A stretch of DNA of 64,000 bases from an uncultured Agathobacter sp. (GCA_934359755.1 CAKRLV010000001.1:62001-126000), one strand, 5' to 3'; positions 41,350 to 50,251 are shown, numbered from the stretch's first letter. Program-made: numbers and translations. The notes: generated by a model not told the origin, from the sequence alone.

Positions 41350-42126
41350 ATGGCAATTACAGCACCGGTTGTAGATGGTAAAGTACAATCAAAAATAAAC
41401 GAGACAACCAAAAAGACGGAGAATCTTGGTGGTTCAAATATGGGCTATGATGAGTTCTTAAACTTGTTATGTGCCGAGATGCAATATCAGGATCCATTAG
41501 AGCCTACTACAAATACAGATTATGTTGCACAGATGGCTACTTTTTCGCAGCTTGAGGCTACATTATCAATGAAAGATACTATTACTGAATCAGCTTCTGT
41601 ATCCGAATCAACAGTTGCCAATGCGCTTGTTGGTAAAAGCGTTAGTGTTAAAGATTCAAAAAGTTCAACTGGATACACAACAGGTAAAGTCGATTACGTA
41701 ATGTACAAAGATGGAGAGGTATATCTTTCAATTGGCGAAAGGTTATTTAATATTTCAGATCTTGAATCAGTTGCTGATGATACATATTATGATGCGATTG
41801 TACAGGCCAAAACAATTAATTCAATGATAAATGAGCTTCCAAAGCTTGAAGAACTTACTGTTTCATATAAGACAGCGATTCAGCAGATAAGAGATGTATA
41901 TAATGGATTAAATTCTTATCAGCAGAGTTTTGTAAGCAAGGATGATCTTGATACATTGAAGAGATATGAAAGTAAGATTGAACAGCTCGAAGAAGAGCAG
42001 AATAATGCCGGTACAGATTCTGGTAATGATACAAATACCGACAATACCACAGATACTGATAATACCACAAATACTGATAACAACACTGGCACAGATAGCA
42101 ATACAGGGACTGAAACGGAGGTATAA
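41350..42126 (+). CDS. flgD: flagellar hook-capping protein FlgD with unusual C-terminal region
   Basis: 258 residues. The N-terminal FlgD motif YDEFLNLLCAEMQYQDPLEP followed by NTDYVAQMATFSQLEA (about 34-70) is clear. After a short beta segment (to about 150) the usual C-terminal tudor/FnIII hook-cap domain is replaced by an all-helical unit, AIQQIRDVYNGLNSYQQSFV (about 177-196) plus LDTLKRYESKIEQLE. It resembles three-helix repeats of Gram-positive surface proteins. The last 40 residues are Thr/Asn/Asp repeats (TDNTTDTDNTTNTD). It caps the growing hook. The GGAGG of the next gene lies in its final codons. Confidence 0.9.
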   Translation: MAITAPVVDGKVQSKINETTKKTENLGGSNMGYDEFLNLLCAEMQYQDPLEPTTNTDYVAQMATFSQLEATLSMKDTITESASVSESTVANALVGKSVSVKDSKSSTGYTTGKVDYVMYKDGEVYLSIGERLFNISDLESVADDTYYDAIVQAKTINSMINELPKLEELTVSYKTAIQQIRDVYNGLNSYQQSFVSKDDLDTLKRYESKIEQLEEEQNNAGTDSGNDTNTDNTTDTDNTTNTDNNTGTDSNTGTETEV

Positions 42127-42127
42127 T

Positions 42128-42508
42128 ATGAATTCTATTTCCAAACAGTTTTATTCTATTGAGCAGGTAAATGACCAGTACTTAAAACAAAATACTACTG
42201 GGAATGCCTCAAAGACATCTGATGTATCTTTTGAGGATATATTAAAAAGCAAACAAGAGGTCAAGTTTTCAAAGCATGCCTCTTTACGATTATCTGAGAG
42301 AAATATTTTACTCACAGATGAACAAAGCGAGAGATTACAAAATGGTGTAGAGGCGGCAAGTGAAAAAGGTATTAAAGAATCACTTGTACTTGTTGATTCG
42401 CTTGCTTTTATAGTAAATATTCCAAACAATACTGTTGTTACGGCAATGGATAAAAATGAAACAAATAACAATGTTTTTACAAATATTGATGGCGCGGTAA
42501 TAATGTAG
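42128..42508 (+). CDS. flagellar operon protein (TIGR02530-like)
   Basis: 126 residues from ATG 42128, preceded by GGAGGT (42117-42122) inside the end of flgD. A longer reading from 41966 would run out of frame through flgD and is rejected. The core KFSKHASLRLSERNILLTDE, then ERLQNGVEAASEKGIKESLV and a VNIPNNTVVTAMDK-type strand, match the small family seen between flgD and flgE in Firmicutes. Its role in hook assembly is not established. Confidence 0.85.
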   Translation: MNSISKQFYSIEQVNDQYLKQNTTGNASKTSDVSFEDILKSKQEVKFSKHASLRLSERNILLTDEQSERLQNGVEAASEKGIKESLVLVDSLAFIVNIPNNTVVTAMDKNETNNNVFTNIDGAVIM

Positions 42509-42586
42509 CTGGACCTTATGGAAGCTATTGTTTCTGAATGACAGATGAAACAACACCCCGCCCATCCATCATAGGAGGGTAAAATT

Positions 42587-44098
42587 ATGATGAGATCATT
42601 ATACTCTGCTGTGTCCGGACTTAAGACACATCAGACCAGAATGGACGTTATCGGTAATAATATCGCTAACGTTAACACAGAGGCATTTAAGGCATCTTCT
42701 GTTAGATTTAGTGAAATAATGTACCAGACAACATCAAGTGCATCAGCTGGAAATGGCGCTACAGGCAGAGGCGGCGTTAACTCAAAGCAGATTGGTCTGG
42801 GAGTTTCAACAGGATCTACAACTGTATCTATTACATCAGCAGGATCAGCTGAGACAACTGGCAATCCATTCGATTTGAAATTAACAGACAAGCAGTCTAC
42901 TAATTTCTTTATTGTAAGCGATGGTACAAATACATATTTTACAAGAGCTGGAGATTTTTATGTAGATGGAAATGGATATCTGTGTATGAGTTCTACAGGA
43001 TACACCCTTATGGGGTGGCAGGTTGATCCAGCTACTGGAGAAATTAAAAAAGATACAGTATCTTCACTTCAGGTAATGTCTCCGGATAATCAGACATCAG
43101 CTCCTGAGGCAACAACAAAGGCTTATGTATCTGGAGTTTTAGATAAGAATGATACTGGTGCGGCAAGCGAGACAGGATATATGATGTCTCTTGGATTTTA
43201 TGATGACCTTGGTTATTCATACACAGCTAAATTCTCTGTAAAAGAGATAGCTGGTAATGATGGCGCATATACAATCAACCTTACAGATATTGTGGACAGC
43301 AACAGTAATTCTATTTTAGTAGATGCTGATGGAAATATAAGACAGGATGCTCTTAACTCGCTTCCAGCAGCAACAAGAACTGCTATTTATGCAGCTGCAG
43401 GACTTAATGAAGCCGCAGGATTTCCAACAGACGCTACTCAGTTAGCTGCACTGACAACTGCGACTATGAGCAATCTGTTTCAGGCTAACCAGATTACATT
43501 CGATAGAAACGAAGGTAAATTTGTTTCTATTAATGATCCTACAACTGCTGATCAGAATACAGCAATGCTTAATATTTCATCATTGCTCACAGGAAATGTG
43601 TCAACGGACGGAAATACAAGTAACTTCTCTAATATAACAGTTGATTTCAGTGCAACACTTAACTACAACAATGGTGGAGTTTCTACGATGAAGATGTTAA
43701 AGGGTGATGTACAGGGTGATGGAACAGGTAAAAAGCTTGGTGCACTTACTGGAATTTCTGTAAGTGATGATGGACGTGTGTTTGGTTCATATGATAATGG
43801 TAATACAGTTTTACTATGCCAGGTTTCTGTTGCACAGTTTGCAAATGCATCTGGATTAGAGAAAGTTGGAAACAACTGTTATAAGACAACACTTAACTCT
43901 GGTGAATTTGATGGTATTGGTGTTGATATATCAGCCGACGGAAGTTCAATTTCTACTGGAGAACTTGAAATGTCAAATGTTGATTTGTCTGCGCAGTTCA
44001 CAGACATGATAATTACCCAGAGAGGTTTCCAGGCAAACTCACGAGTTATCACAACATCGGATACATTGCTTGAGGAATTAATCAATCTTAAACGATAA
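42587..44098 (+). CDS. flgE: flagellar hook protein FlgE
   Basis: 503 residues. The N-terminal axial helix SLYSAVSGLKTHQTRMDVIG then NNIANVNTEAFKAS, and the C-terminal one beginning DLSAQFTDMIITQRGFQANS and ending TTSDTLLEELINLKR, are typical. The central domain (about 100-420) is Ser/Thr/Ala-rich, forming the hook surface. GGAGGG precedes tandem ATGs at 42587 and 42590. The small flbD/swrD gene that often follows is absent; instead a strong hairpin and a possible promoter precede motA. Confidence 0.95.
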   Translation: MMRSLYSAVSGLKTHQTRMDVIGNNIANVNTEAFKASSVRFSEIMYQTTSSASAGNGATGRGGVNSKQIGLGVSTGSTTVSITSAGSAETTGNPFDLKLTDKQSTNFFIVSDGTNTYFTRAGDFYVDGNGYLCMSSTGYTLMGWQVDPATGEIKKDTVSSLQVMSPDNQTSAPEATTKAYVSGVLDKNDTGAASETGYMMSLGFYDDLGYSYTAKFSVKEIAGNDGAYTINLTDIVDSNSNSILVDADGNIRQDALNSLPAATRTAIYAAAGLNEAAGFPTDATQLAALTTATMSNLFQANQITFDRNEGKFVSINDPTTADQNTAMLNISSLLTGNVSTDGNTSNFSNITVDFSATLNYNNGGVSTMKMLKGDVQGDGTGKKLGALTGISVSDDGRVFGSYDNGNTVLLCQVSVAQFANASGLEKVGNNCYKTTLNSGEFDGIGVDISADGSSISTGELEMSNVDLSAQFTDMIITQRGFQANSRVITTSDTLLEELINLKR

Positions 44099-44117
44099 TA
44101 TAATATTTTATTGATAG

Positions 44118-44153
44118 ATATTGGGGGATGGAAAATACCGTTCCCCAATATTT
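44118..44153 (+). promoter_or_regulatory. strong intra-cluster hairpin between flgE and motA
   Basis: ATATTGGGG pairs with CCCCAATAT, continued inward by GAT/GTT wobble pairs and GG/CC around AAAATA, for about 14 pairs. No T run follows at once, so it is less like a terminator and more like an mRNA 3'-end protector or processing site. Confidence 0.7.
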
Positions 44154-44198
44154 GGTATGAAAAAAATAAATATTTTTACTTTTTTTGGACAAAGAAAG

Positions 44199-44227
44199 TA
44201 GACAAGCTGTTTAAAGTTTAGTAAAAT
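44199..44227 (+). promoter_or_regulatory. possible internal promoter before motA
   Basis: TAGACA (44199-44204) and TAAAAT (44222-44227), spacer 17, 82 bases before the motA start. Each hexamer is one or two bases off consensus. Together with the hairpin it suggests motA-motB and later genes can be expressed separately. Confidence 0.45.
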
Positions 44228-44309
44228 CATAATAAAGACATTTTATGACAATTTATGTATTTATTTGTCATATGTTATCAAAATAATACAAATTGGAAGG
44301 TGTATACAA

Positions 44310-45098
44310 TTGGATATAGCGTCACTTATTGGTGTAATTTTTGGTTTTAGTATGGCTCTTCTTGGAATTATAACTAGTGGAGGTGTTTCTAGTCTTCCTA
44401 ATTTCTTTGATCTGCCATCGATTTGTGTAACAATTGGAGGATCATTGAGTTCTGTACTTGGTAGTAGAAAACTGCCAGAGTTTATTAATGGACTTAAATC
44501 GACAGCATTGCCTTTTAAAGAGACTGCAAAGGATCCGGGAGAGACAATCAAGACGATTATCAATCTTGCAAATGTCGGTCGAAAAGAAGGACTTTTAGCG
44601 CTTGAAGAGGCTGCAAATGGAATCGAAGATGATTTCCTTAAAAAAGGAATTATGCTTGTTGTAGATGGAACTGATCCTGAATTGGTAAGAGGAATACTTG
44701 AGACAGATCTCATGTGTTTAGACGATAGACATAAAGGGGTTATTTCATTCTGGGAGTACTGGGGTGAAATGGGACCAGCCTGGGGTATGATTGGTACATT
44801 GCTTGGTCTGGTTAATATGTTAAATGACATGGAAGATGCTTCAAAGATTGGTCCAAGTATGGCGGTTGCCCTTATTACTACATTGTATGGTTCACTTATT
44901 GCAAACTGGATTTGTTCGCCATTTGCAAGTAAACTTAAAAATAATAACAATACTGAGATTACTTTAAAAACTATAACAATAGAAGGTCTGTTATCAATAC
45001 AGGCAGGAGAGAACCCTAGAGTAATCGAAGAAAAACTCAAATCATTCCTTGCTCCTTCACAGAGAGATAATGTTTCTACTGAAGGGGGTGAAGAATAA
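44310..45098 (+). CDS. motA: flagellar stator protein MotA
   Basis: 262 residues from TTG 44310 (GGAAGGTG at 44295-44302); readings from 44265 start in the spacer. The protein opens DIASLIGVIFGFSMALLGII, has four hydrophobic segments, and GPAWGMIGTLLGLVNML (about 152-168) is the TM3 signature. The cytoplasmic loop contains charged residues for FliG contact. With MotB it forms the ion-driven stator. Its stop overlaps the motB ATG by one base. Placement inside the fla cluster differs from Bacillus, where motAB is elsewhere. Confidence 0.95.
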   Translation: MDIASLIGVIFGFSMALLGIITSGGVSSLPNFFDLPSICVTIGGSLSSVLGSRKLPEFINGLKSTALPFKETAKDPGETIKTIINLANVGRKEGLLALEEAANGIEDDFLKKGIMLVVDGTDPELVRGILETDLMCLDDRHKGVISFWEYWGEMGPAWGMIGTLLGLVNMLNDMEDASKIGPSMAVALITTLYGSLIANWICSPFASKLKNNNNTEITLKTITIEGLLSIQAGENPRVIEEKLKSFLAPSQRDNVSTEGGEE

Positions 45099-45919
45099 TG
45101 GCAATGCAAAGAAAGGAAGATCCACCAAAAGGGGCGCCTGCCTGGCAGTCGACGTTCTCGGATCTTATGAATTTGCTGTTATGTTTCTTCGTTTTGCTTT
45201 TTGCAATGTCAACAGTGGATGCTGAAAAGTTCCAGATGGTTATAGCTTCAATGCAAAGCAGTATGAGTATTCTGCCAGCTGGTGGAACTAGTATAGGTGA
45301 TGGCGAACTTGTTTCGGCAGGTGTAAGTCAGCTTGAATTTTTGGATAGTTATTATAATGATCTTGCAAATTCAAAGAGTCCGAACCAGACAGAGGGGGAA
45401 GGCTCGGTTAAGGAAGAGTACAAGGAAGAAGCCTTGAAAGAATCTGAAAAAATGGCAGAGGATATTGAAAACAAAATTAATCAGTCAGGTCTGCAGGATG
45501 TTGTTGATGTAGAGTTTAATGCACAGTATGTAAAGCTTAGTCTTAGCGGTGCAATTCTGTTTCCGTCTGGAAAGGCAGAACTGGTGTCAGAGGCGTATCC
45601 TATAATGGATAAGATCGCTAAAGTTTTAGATGACTACCAAAAAAATATCATAGATATTGAAGGTCATACGGATAATGTGCCGATTTCTTCGGGTGGTAAA
45701 TATGAAGATAATAATGTCCTATCTATGTATAGAGCACTTAGTGTTGCGGATTATATCAGAAATAGAAAAGATTCAAAGTTAGACCCTGCAAATATTCAAT
45801 CTACTGGTAGAGGTGATTATGTACCGGTAGCAGATAATTCGACAGAAAAGGGTCGTGCACGTAACAGAAGAGTTGAAATTAAAATATACAATTCGTATAG
45901 TTCAGATTTAGGTGAATGA
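45098..45919 (+). CDS. motB: flagellar stator protein MotB
   Basis: 273 residues. The N-terminal TM helix carries the ion-binding Asp in STFSDLMNLLLCFFVLLFAM (about 18-37). The periplasm-side plug and linker (about 45-140) lead to an OmpA-type peptidoglycan-binding domain with IEGHTDNVPI and STGRGDYVPVADNSTEKGRA, then NRRVEIKI. GGGGGTGA precedes the ATG, which overlaps the motA stop. Proton or sodium use cannot be decided by eye. Confidence 0.96.
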   Translation: MAMQRKEDPPKGAPAWQSTFSDLMNLLLCFFVLLFAMSTVDAEKFQMVIASMQSSMSILPAGGTSIGDGELVSAGVSQLEFLDSYYNDLANSKSPNQTEGEGSVKEEYKEEALKESEKMAEDIENKINQSGLQDVVDVEFNAQYVKLSLSGAILFPSGKAELVSEAYPIMDKIAKVLDDYQKNIIDIEGHTDNVPISSGGKYEDNNVLSMYRALSVADYIRNRKDSKLDPANIQSTGRGDYVPVADNSTEKGRARNRRVEIKIYNSYSSDLGE

Positions 45920-45931
45920 GAGGTTTAAACA

Positions 45932-46450
45932 ATGAAAAAGAACTTAATATCAGTATTAATTCTTGCATTAGTCTTTGCAAACTTTGTTCTTACAGCATTA
46001 CTTATGTTTGCTATTTTGCCAGAGACTAAAAAAGCAAACCAGATGATAGAAGCAGTATGTAATGCTGTTGATCTTGAACTTAACAGTGGAGAGTCTACAG
46101 GTGCATCTAACACACCTATGGATAAGATCAGCGTATACACAGTTAACAGTGGCGAGAAGATGACTATGAGTTTTGCAAATGGTGAAGACAATAAAGAACA
46201 TTATCTTGTTGCTACGATTTCACTTTCGATGAATACTGAGAGCGAGAATTACAAGACATATGGAGAGACTTTATCAGAGAAGGATCCTGTGATAAAGAGT
46301 ACAATTAATGATATTGTAAACAAATACACTAAAGATGATTTCAACAAAGACAGAGATGCTATGTATGATGAAATCCTTAAAAAATTCCAGGATATGTTTG
46401 GAGGAGATTTTATAGTAAGTGTTAACTTCTCTGATGTTTTGGTTCAGTAA
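45932..46450 (+). CDS. fliL: flagellar basal-body-associated protein FliL
   Basis: 172 residues with an N-terminal TM helix (about 6-27, LISVLILALVFANFVLTALLMF) and a stomatin-like extracytoplasmic domain ending in VNFSDVLVQ. FliL rings surround active stators. The gene order motB-fliL-fliM supports the call; sequence conservation in this family is low. GAGAGG precedes ATG 45932. fliM follows after 50 bases with no hairpin seen between. Confidence 0.85.
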   Translation: MKKNLISVLILALVFANFVLTALLMFAILPETKKANQMIEAVCNAVDLELNSGESTGASNTPMDKISVYTVNSGEKMTMSFANGEDNKEHYLVATISLSMNTESENYKTYGETLSEKDPVIKSTINDIVNKYTKDDFNKDRDAMYDEILKKFQDMFGGDFIVSVNFSDVLVQ

Positions 46451-46500
46451 TCAGATATTGGATTATTGATATAATTTGTTGACTAGGTGGTGAAAACTAG

Positions 46501-47481
46501 ATGGGTGATGTTTTATCTCAAAGTGAGATAGACAATCTGCTCAATGCATTAAGTAGTGGTGAGCTAGATGTAGAGGAAATAAAAGAGAATAATGAGAAAC
46601 AGGTTAAGGATTATGATTTTGCGCGTCCGTCTAAGTTTTCGAAAGAACATCTTAGAACACTTGAGATTATTTTTGAACATTATGGACGTCTGATATCTAC
46701 TAATCTGCCAGTATATTTGAGAAAAACAGTTCAGGTTGAAGTGATGAACTCAGAGGCAGTTACATATCAGGAGTTTTCTAATGCATTGTCAAATCCAGTA
46801 TTACTTGGAATTGTGAATTTTGCACCTTTACAGGGCAATATTATTATTGAGATGGCTACTAGTCTTGGATATTCTATAGTAGACAGGATGCTTGGTGGTC
46901 GTGGCGATTCTTTAGAGAAAGTTAGAGAATTTTCAGAAATAGAACTTTTGATTATAGAAAAGATATTAGTTGTATGTGTGAATTTGCTTAAAGAACCGTG
47001 GGAGAATGTAGTTGATATTCATCCACACCTTGAAAGAATTGAGACAAATTCACAATATGCGCAGATTATTTCACCTAGTGAAATGATTGCTATTGTCACT
47101 ATGAATGTCAAGATAGGTAATGTAGAAGGTTTGATGAATATATGTTTACCATATTTGACACTTGAAGATGTGATTGATAAGTTGAATACCAGATACTGGT
47201 ATGCAAATATTCAAAGTCATGATTCGACGGATTATGCTGAGACGATAGAGAGCCTTATTCAAAGGGCAATAGTACCTGTTAAGGCAGTACTGGGAAAGAG
47301 TGTTGTATCAGTAAATGATTTTGCAACATTGCAACCTGGCGATATTATCAGATTGGATAGAGAAGTTGAAGATGAGCTTGATGTATATGTAGGCAATATA
47401 CGTAAGTTTACAGCTTTACCGGGTTCATCAAATGACAAATATGCAGTTAGGATCACCTCAGTGATCAGAGAGGAGCAATAA
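46501..47481 (+). CDS. fliM: flagellar motor switch protein FliM
   Basis: 326 residues. The N-terminal CheY-P-binding peptide VLSQSEIDNLLNAL (4-17) is intact, followed by the CheC-like middle domain (FEHYGRLISTNLPVYLRKTV, and DRMLGGRGDS) and the C-terminal SpoA/FliN-type domain (VNDFATLQPGDIIRLDREVE). FliM links CheY-P to FliG in the C ring. The intact EIDNLL peptide implies that a CheY exists elsewhere in the genome, since none is encoded here. Confidence 0.96.
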   Translation: MGDVLSQSEIDNLLNALSSGELDVEEIKENNEKQVKDYDFARPSKFSKEHLRTLEIIFEHYGRLISTNLPVYLRKTVQVEVMNSEAVTYQEFSNALSNPVLLGIVNFAPLQGNIIIEMATSLGYSIVDRMLGGRGDSLEKVREFSEIELLIIEKILVVCVNLLKEPWENVVDIHPHLERIETNSQYAQIISPSEMIAIVTMNVKIGNVEGLMNICLPYLTLEDVIDKLNTRYWYANIQSHDSTDYAETIESLIQRAIVPVKAVLGKSVVSVNDFATLQPGDIIRLDREVEDELDVYVGNIRKFTALPGSSNDKYAVRITSVIREEQ

Positions 47482-47485
47482 GATT

Positions 47486-48679
47486 ATGGATGGAGTATTA
47501 TCGCAGGAAGAAATAAATGCGCTACTCAATGATCCGGGCAGTAATTCTACAGATGATTCAAACGGAGAAACGCTTTCTGACGCAGAAAAAGATGCGATTG
47601 GAGAAATTGCAAATATAAGTATGGGAACAGCAGCAACTACGTTGTTTTCCCTCGTGAACCGTAAGGTTGAGATTTCAACTCCGGTTGTTTCGTTTAGTAC
47701 TTGGGATGATATTGTTGCTGAGTATGAACGACCATGTGTTTTTATTAAGATTGCGTACACAGTTGGTCTTGACGGAAGTAATTTACTCGTATTAAAAGAA
47801 AATGATGTTAAGATTATCACCGATCTGATGATGGGTGGTGATGGTTCTAATGTTGATGAAGAACTTACAGAGTTACATCTAAGTGCTATTAGTGAGGCTA
47901 TGAATCAGATGATGGGTTCATCAGCGACTTCACTTTCTTCAATGTTGAACAAGACTATCGATATAAGTCCACCACAGGCGGATGTTGTTGATTTAAAGGA
48001 AAATGTTGATGAAGCAGAAATAGACAGCTTCCTATCAAGTAAATTCGTAAAAATTTCATTTAAAATGGAAATCGGAGATTTAGTTGATAGCGAAATAATG
48101 CAGTTGTATCCTTTCTCGTTTGCAAGAGAGATGTGTGAGGGGGTTACAAAGAACATGGAAATGGATAGTAATACAGTTAAGGAAGAAGCGGAAGCGTCAA
48201 ATCCTACAGCATCACAATCCCCAATGCAGACACCAGTACAGGAGGGAGGCCAACAGCAAATGGGACAACAGATGACAGGACAGCCGATGATGGGGCAGCA
48301 AATGATGGGGCAGCAAATGGCAGGACAGCCAATGATGGGGCAGCAAATGATGGGGCAGCCGATAAATGTGCAGCCAGCCCAGTTCTCGGCATTTGGAGCT
48401 ACTCCAATGGGAGCATACCAGCCTGAAAATATTAATCTTATCATGGATGTACCTCTTGAAGTGACAGTTGAACTTGGAAGAACATCAAAGTCTATTTCAG
48501 AAATATTAGATTTTGCGCCTGGAAAGATTATAGAATTAAATAAGATTGCAGGTGAACCTATAGATGTTCTTGTCAACGGAAAATATGTTGCAAAAGGTGA
48601 GGTTGTAGTTATTGAAGAGAGCTTTGGTGTCAGAATAACTGAAATTATATCTTCGAATGGACAGGTTATACAGCAGTAG
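47486..48679 (+). CDS. fliY: flagellar motor switch phosphatase FliY (CheC-FliN fusion)
   Basis: 397 residues. The N terminus VLSQEEINALLND again resembles a CheY-P-binding peptide. The CheC-like domain has both active-site helices, IGEIANISMGTAATTL (about 38-53) and AISEAMNQMMGSSATSLSS (about 135-153). A linker (about 245-295) is a Gln/Met/Gly/Pro repeat (GQPMMGQQMMGQ type). The C-terminal FliN/SpoA domain has DVPLEVTVELGRTSKSISEI (about 319-338). FliY dephosphorylates CheY-P at the switch. It replaces a plain FliN. Confidence 0.95.
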   Translation: MDGVLSQEEINALLNDPGSNSTDDSNGETLSDAEKDAIGEIANISMGTAATTLFSLVNRKVEISTPVVSFSTWDDIVAEYERPCVFIKIAYTVGLDGSNLLVLKENDVKIITDLMMGGDGSNVDEELTELHLSAISEAMNQMMGSSATSLSSMLNKTIDISPPQADVVDLKENVDEAEIDSFLSSKFVKISFKMEIGDLVDSEIMQLYPFSFAREMCEGVTKNMEMDSNTVKEEAEASNPTASQSPMQTPVQEGGQQQMGQQMTGQPMMGQQMMGQQMAGQPMMGQQMMGQPINVQPAQFSAFGATPMGAYQPENINLIMDVPLEVTVELGRTSKSISEILDFAPGKIIELNKIAGEPIDVLVNGKYVAKGEVVVIEESFGVRITEIISSNGQVIQQ

Positions 48680-48695
48680 TTGAGGTAGATGGAAG

Positions 48696-49088
48696 ATGAA
48701 CTTATTACTTTCTGGTTCGTTAGATAGTTTTTTCAAACTTATTAGTTCTATATTGATTTTTATTTTTGTGGTTGCTATTACATATTTTACGACATATTGG
48801 ATGGCTGGTTTCCAAAAGAAAAAATCAACAAGTAAAAATCTCAAAGTTATCGAGACGGTAAATGTTGGCAGTAACAAATTTGTCAGTATTATAGAAGCAG
48901 GAACAGAGTATCTTGTAGTATCAATTGGTAAGGACGAGGTTCGTCTACTTACCAAATTGACAAAAGAACAACTAACTGATTTATCATTTGAGACTGATAT
49001 AAATCCTGTAGTTATGCAGGAGAGTTTTCAGCAGATTTTAGACAAAATAAAGGACAAAATACCGAAGAGCAGGAATAAAAATGAGTAA
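48696..49088 (+). CDS. fliO: flagellar biosynthetic protein FliO (FliZ-type)
   Basis: 130 residues with one TM helix near the N terminus (about 15-37, LISSILIFIFVVAITYFTTY) and a small cytoplasmic beta domain (SKNLKVIETVNVGSNKFVSI then EYLVVSIGKDEVRLL). FliO is a chaperone for FliP assembly. It follows fliY directly (16 bases); the cheY gene found here in Bacillus is missing. The stop overlaps the fliP start by 8 bases. Confidence 0.88.
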   Translation: MNLLLSGSLDSFFKLISSILIFIFVVAITYFTTYWMAGFQKKKSTSKNLKVIETVNVGSNKFVSIIEAGTEYLVVSIGKDEVRLLTKLTKEQLTDLSFETDINPVVMQESFQQILDKIKDKIPKSRNKNE

Positions 49089-49941
49089 ATGGAAAAAGAT
49101 TTATTGCAGATGTTCATTTGCATTTGCAATAATAGTTTTTCTATTTGTTTTATCATTGTATGTTTTCAATCCTTCATATGTATATGCATCTGGTATTTCG
49201 ACAGACGAGATAACAAGCGAAAAAGATAATATGAAATTGGATGATGATTCAAAAAAAACGACATCAGATACCGATAAAACAAATGGATTATCAATACAAT
49301 ATAATAATGATTCAGGTTCTATATCTACACCAGTTCGAATGCTGTTAGTTTTAACAATATTGACACTGGCACCGTCTATTCTTATATTGATGACCTCATA
49401 TACGAGAATAATTATCGTGTTGCATTTTGTTAGAAATGCAATAGGAACGCAGACTACCCCACCGAATCAGATACTTGTTGGACTTGCTTTATTTTTAACT
49501 GGTTTTATTATGTGGCCTACATTTACGCAGATTAATACAGAGGCTCTTAAGCCGTTAGATGAAGGTAAGATTACAACTGCTGAATTTCTCGAAAAAGCCG
49601 AAGAACCTATACGTGAATTTATGTATGGTCAGACGCAGACAAAAGATCTTGCATTATTTGTAAGTATGTCTGATGAAAAGTATGAAAATTATGAAGATGT
49701 TCCTTTTATGACGCTTGTTCCAGCTTTTATATTAAGTGAGCTTAGAAGAGCGTTTATAATGGGATTTCTAATATATATTCCTTTTATAGTTATTGACATG
49801 GTTGTTTCATCAGTGCTTATGTCAATGGGTATGATGATGTTACCGCCGGCTACTATATCGCTGCCGTTTAAAGTTTTATTATTTATTTTGGCAGATGGAT
49901 GGAATTTAGTAATAGAAAGTCTGGTAAAGACATTTACATGA
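49081..49941 (+). CDS. fliP: flagellar export gate protein FliP
   Basis: 286 residues. An N-terminal hydrophobic signal-like segment (about 10-35) and a polar linker precede the conserved block TSYTRIIIVLHFVRNAIGTQ (about 109-128) and TPPNQILVGLALFLTGFIM. The C-terminal helices hold LSELRRAFIMGFLIYIPFIV and LPFKVLLFILADGWNLVIES. Five FliP subunits form the core of the export pore. The 8-base overlap with fliO indicates coupling. Confidence 0.96.
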   Translation: MSKWKKIYCRCSFAFAIIVFLFVLSLYVFNPSYVYASGISTDEITSEKDNMKLDDDSKKTTSDTDKTNGLSIQYNNDSGSISTPVRMLLVLTILTLAPSILILMTSYTRIIIVLHFVRNAIGTQTTPPNQILVGLALFLTGFIMWPTFTQINTEALKPLDEGKITTAEFLEKAEEPIREFMYGQTQTKDLALFVSMSDEKYENYEDVPFMTLVPAFILSELRRAFIMGFLIYIPFIVIDMVVSSVLMSMGMMMLPPATISLPFKVLLFILADGWNLVIESLVKTFT

Positions 49942-49969
49942 TGCATTATGTATCAGAAGGAGTTTGTGT

Positions 49970-50248
49970 ATGATTACACAGGAAGCAGTAATTGATATCG
50001 CGCATGAGGCGATATATACAATGATTATTTCATCGGCACCATTGTTATTAGTGTCTTTGATAATTGGACTGATTATAAGTATATTTCAGACAGTTACATC
50101 TATTCAGGAACAGACACTGACATTTGTGCCAAAGGTTTTGGCAGTGTTTATTACACTTATGATTTTTGGTTCCTGGATATTAGATAATATTTCAGGGTTA
50201 ATGACCGATTTATGGTCTAATTTTAGTTATTATATCAGTATGGGATAA
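49970..50248 (+). CDS. fliQ: flagellar export gate protein FliQ
   Basis: 92 residues from ATG 49970 (AAGGAG at 49957-49962). Two TM helices (about 17-40 and 55-75) with the family motif SLIIGLIISIFQTVTSIQEQ followed by TLTFVPKVLAV. FliQ packs around the FliP5-FliR pore. A TTG two codons upstream is possible but less well spaced. Confidence 0.95.
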   Translation: MITQEAVIDIAHEAIYTMIISSAPLLLVSLIIGLIISIFQTVTSIQEQTLTFVPKVLAVFITLMIFGSWILDNISGLMTDLWSNFSYYISMG

Positions 50249-50251
50249 CGT

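Noticed and set aside
41966..42127. N-terminal extension of the small flagellar-operon gene
   Set aside because: It would be read out of frame through the flgD tail; GGAGGT and ATG 42128 give the family's normal start.
44261..45109. 282-codon open frame on the minus strand opposite motA
   Set aside because: motA/motB match known families on the plus strand; the opposite frame is Ser/Pro/Ile-rich with no domain and lies in the mirror of the coding frame.
47905..48576. 223-codon minus-strand frame opposite fliY, rich in Cys-Pro-Ile
   Set aside because: It is the complement of the Gln/Met/Gly repeat linker; the repeats make a long shadow frame without ribosome-binding site.
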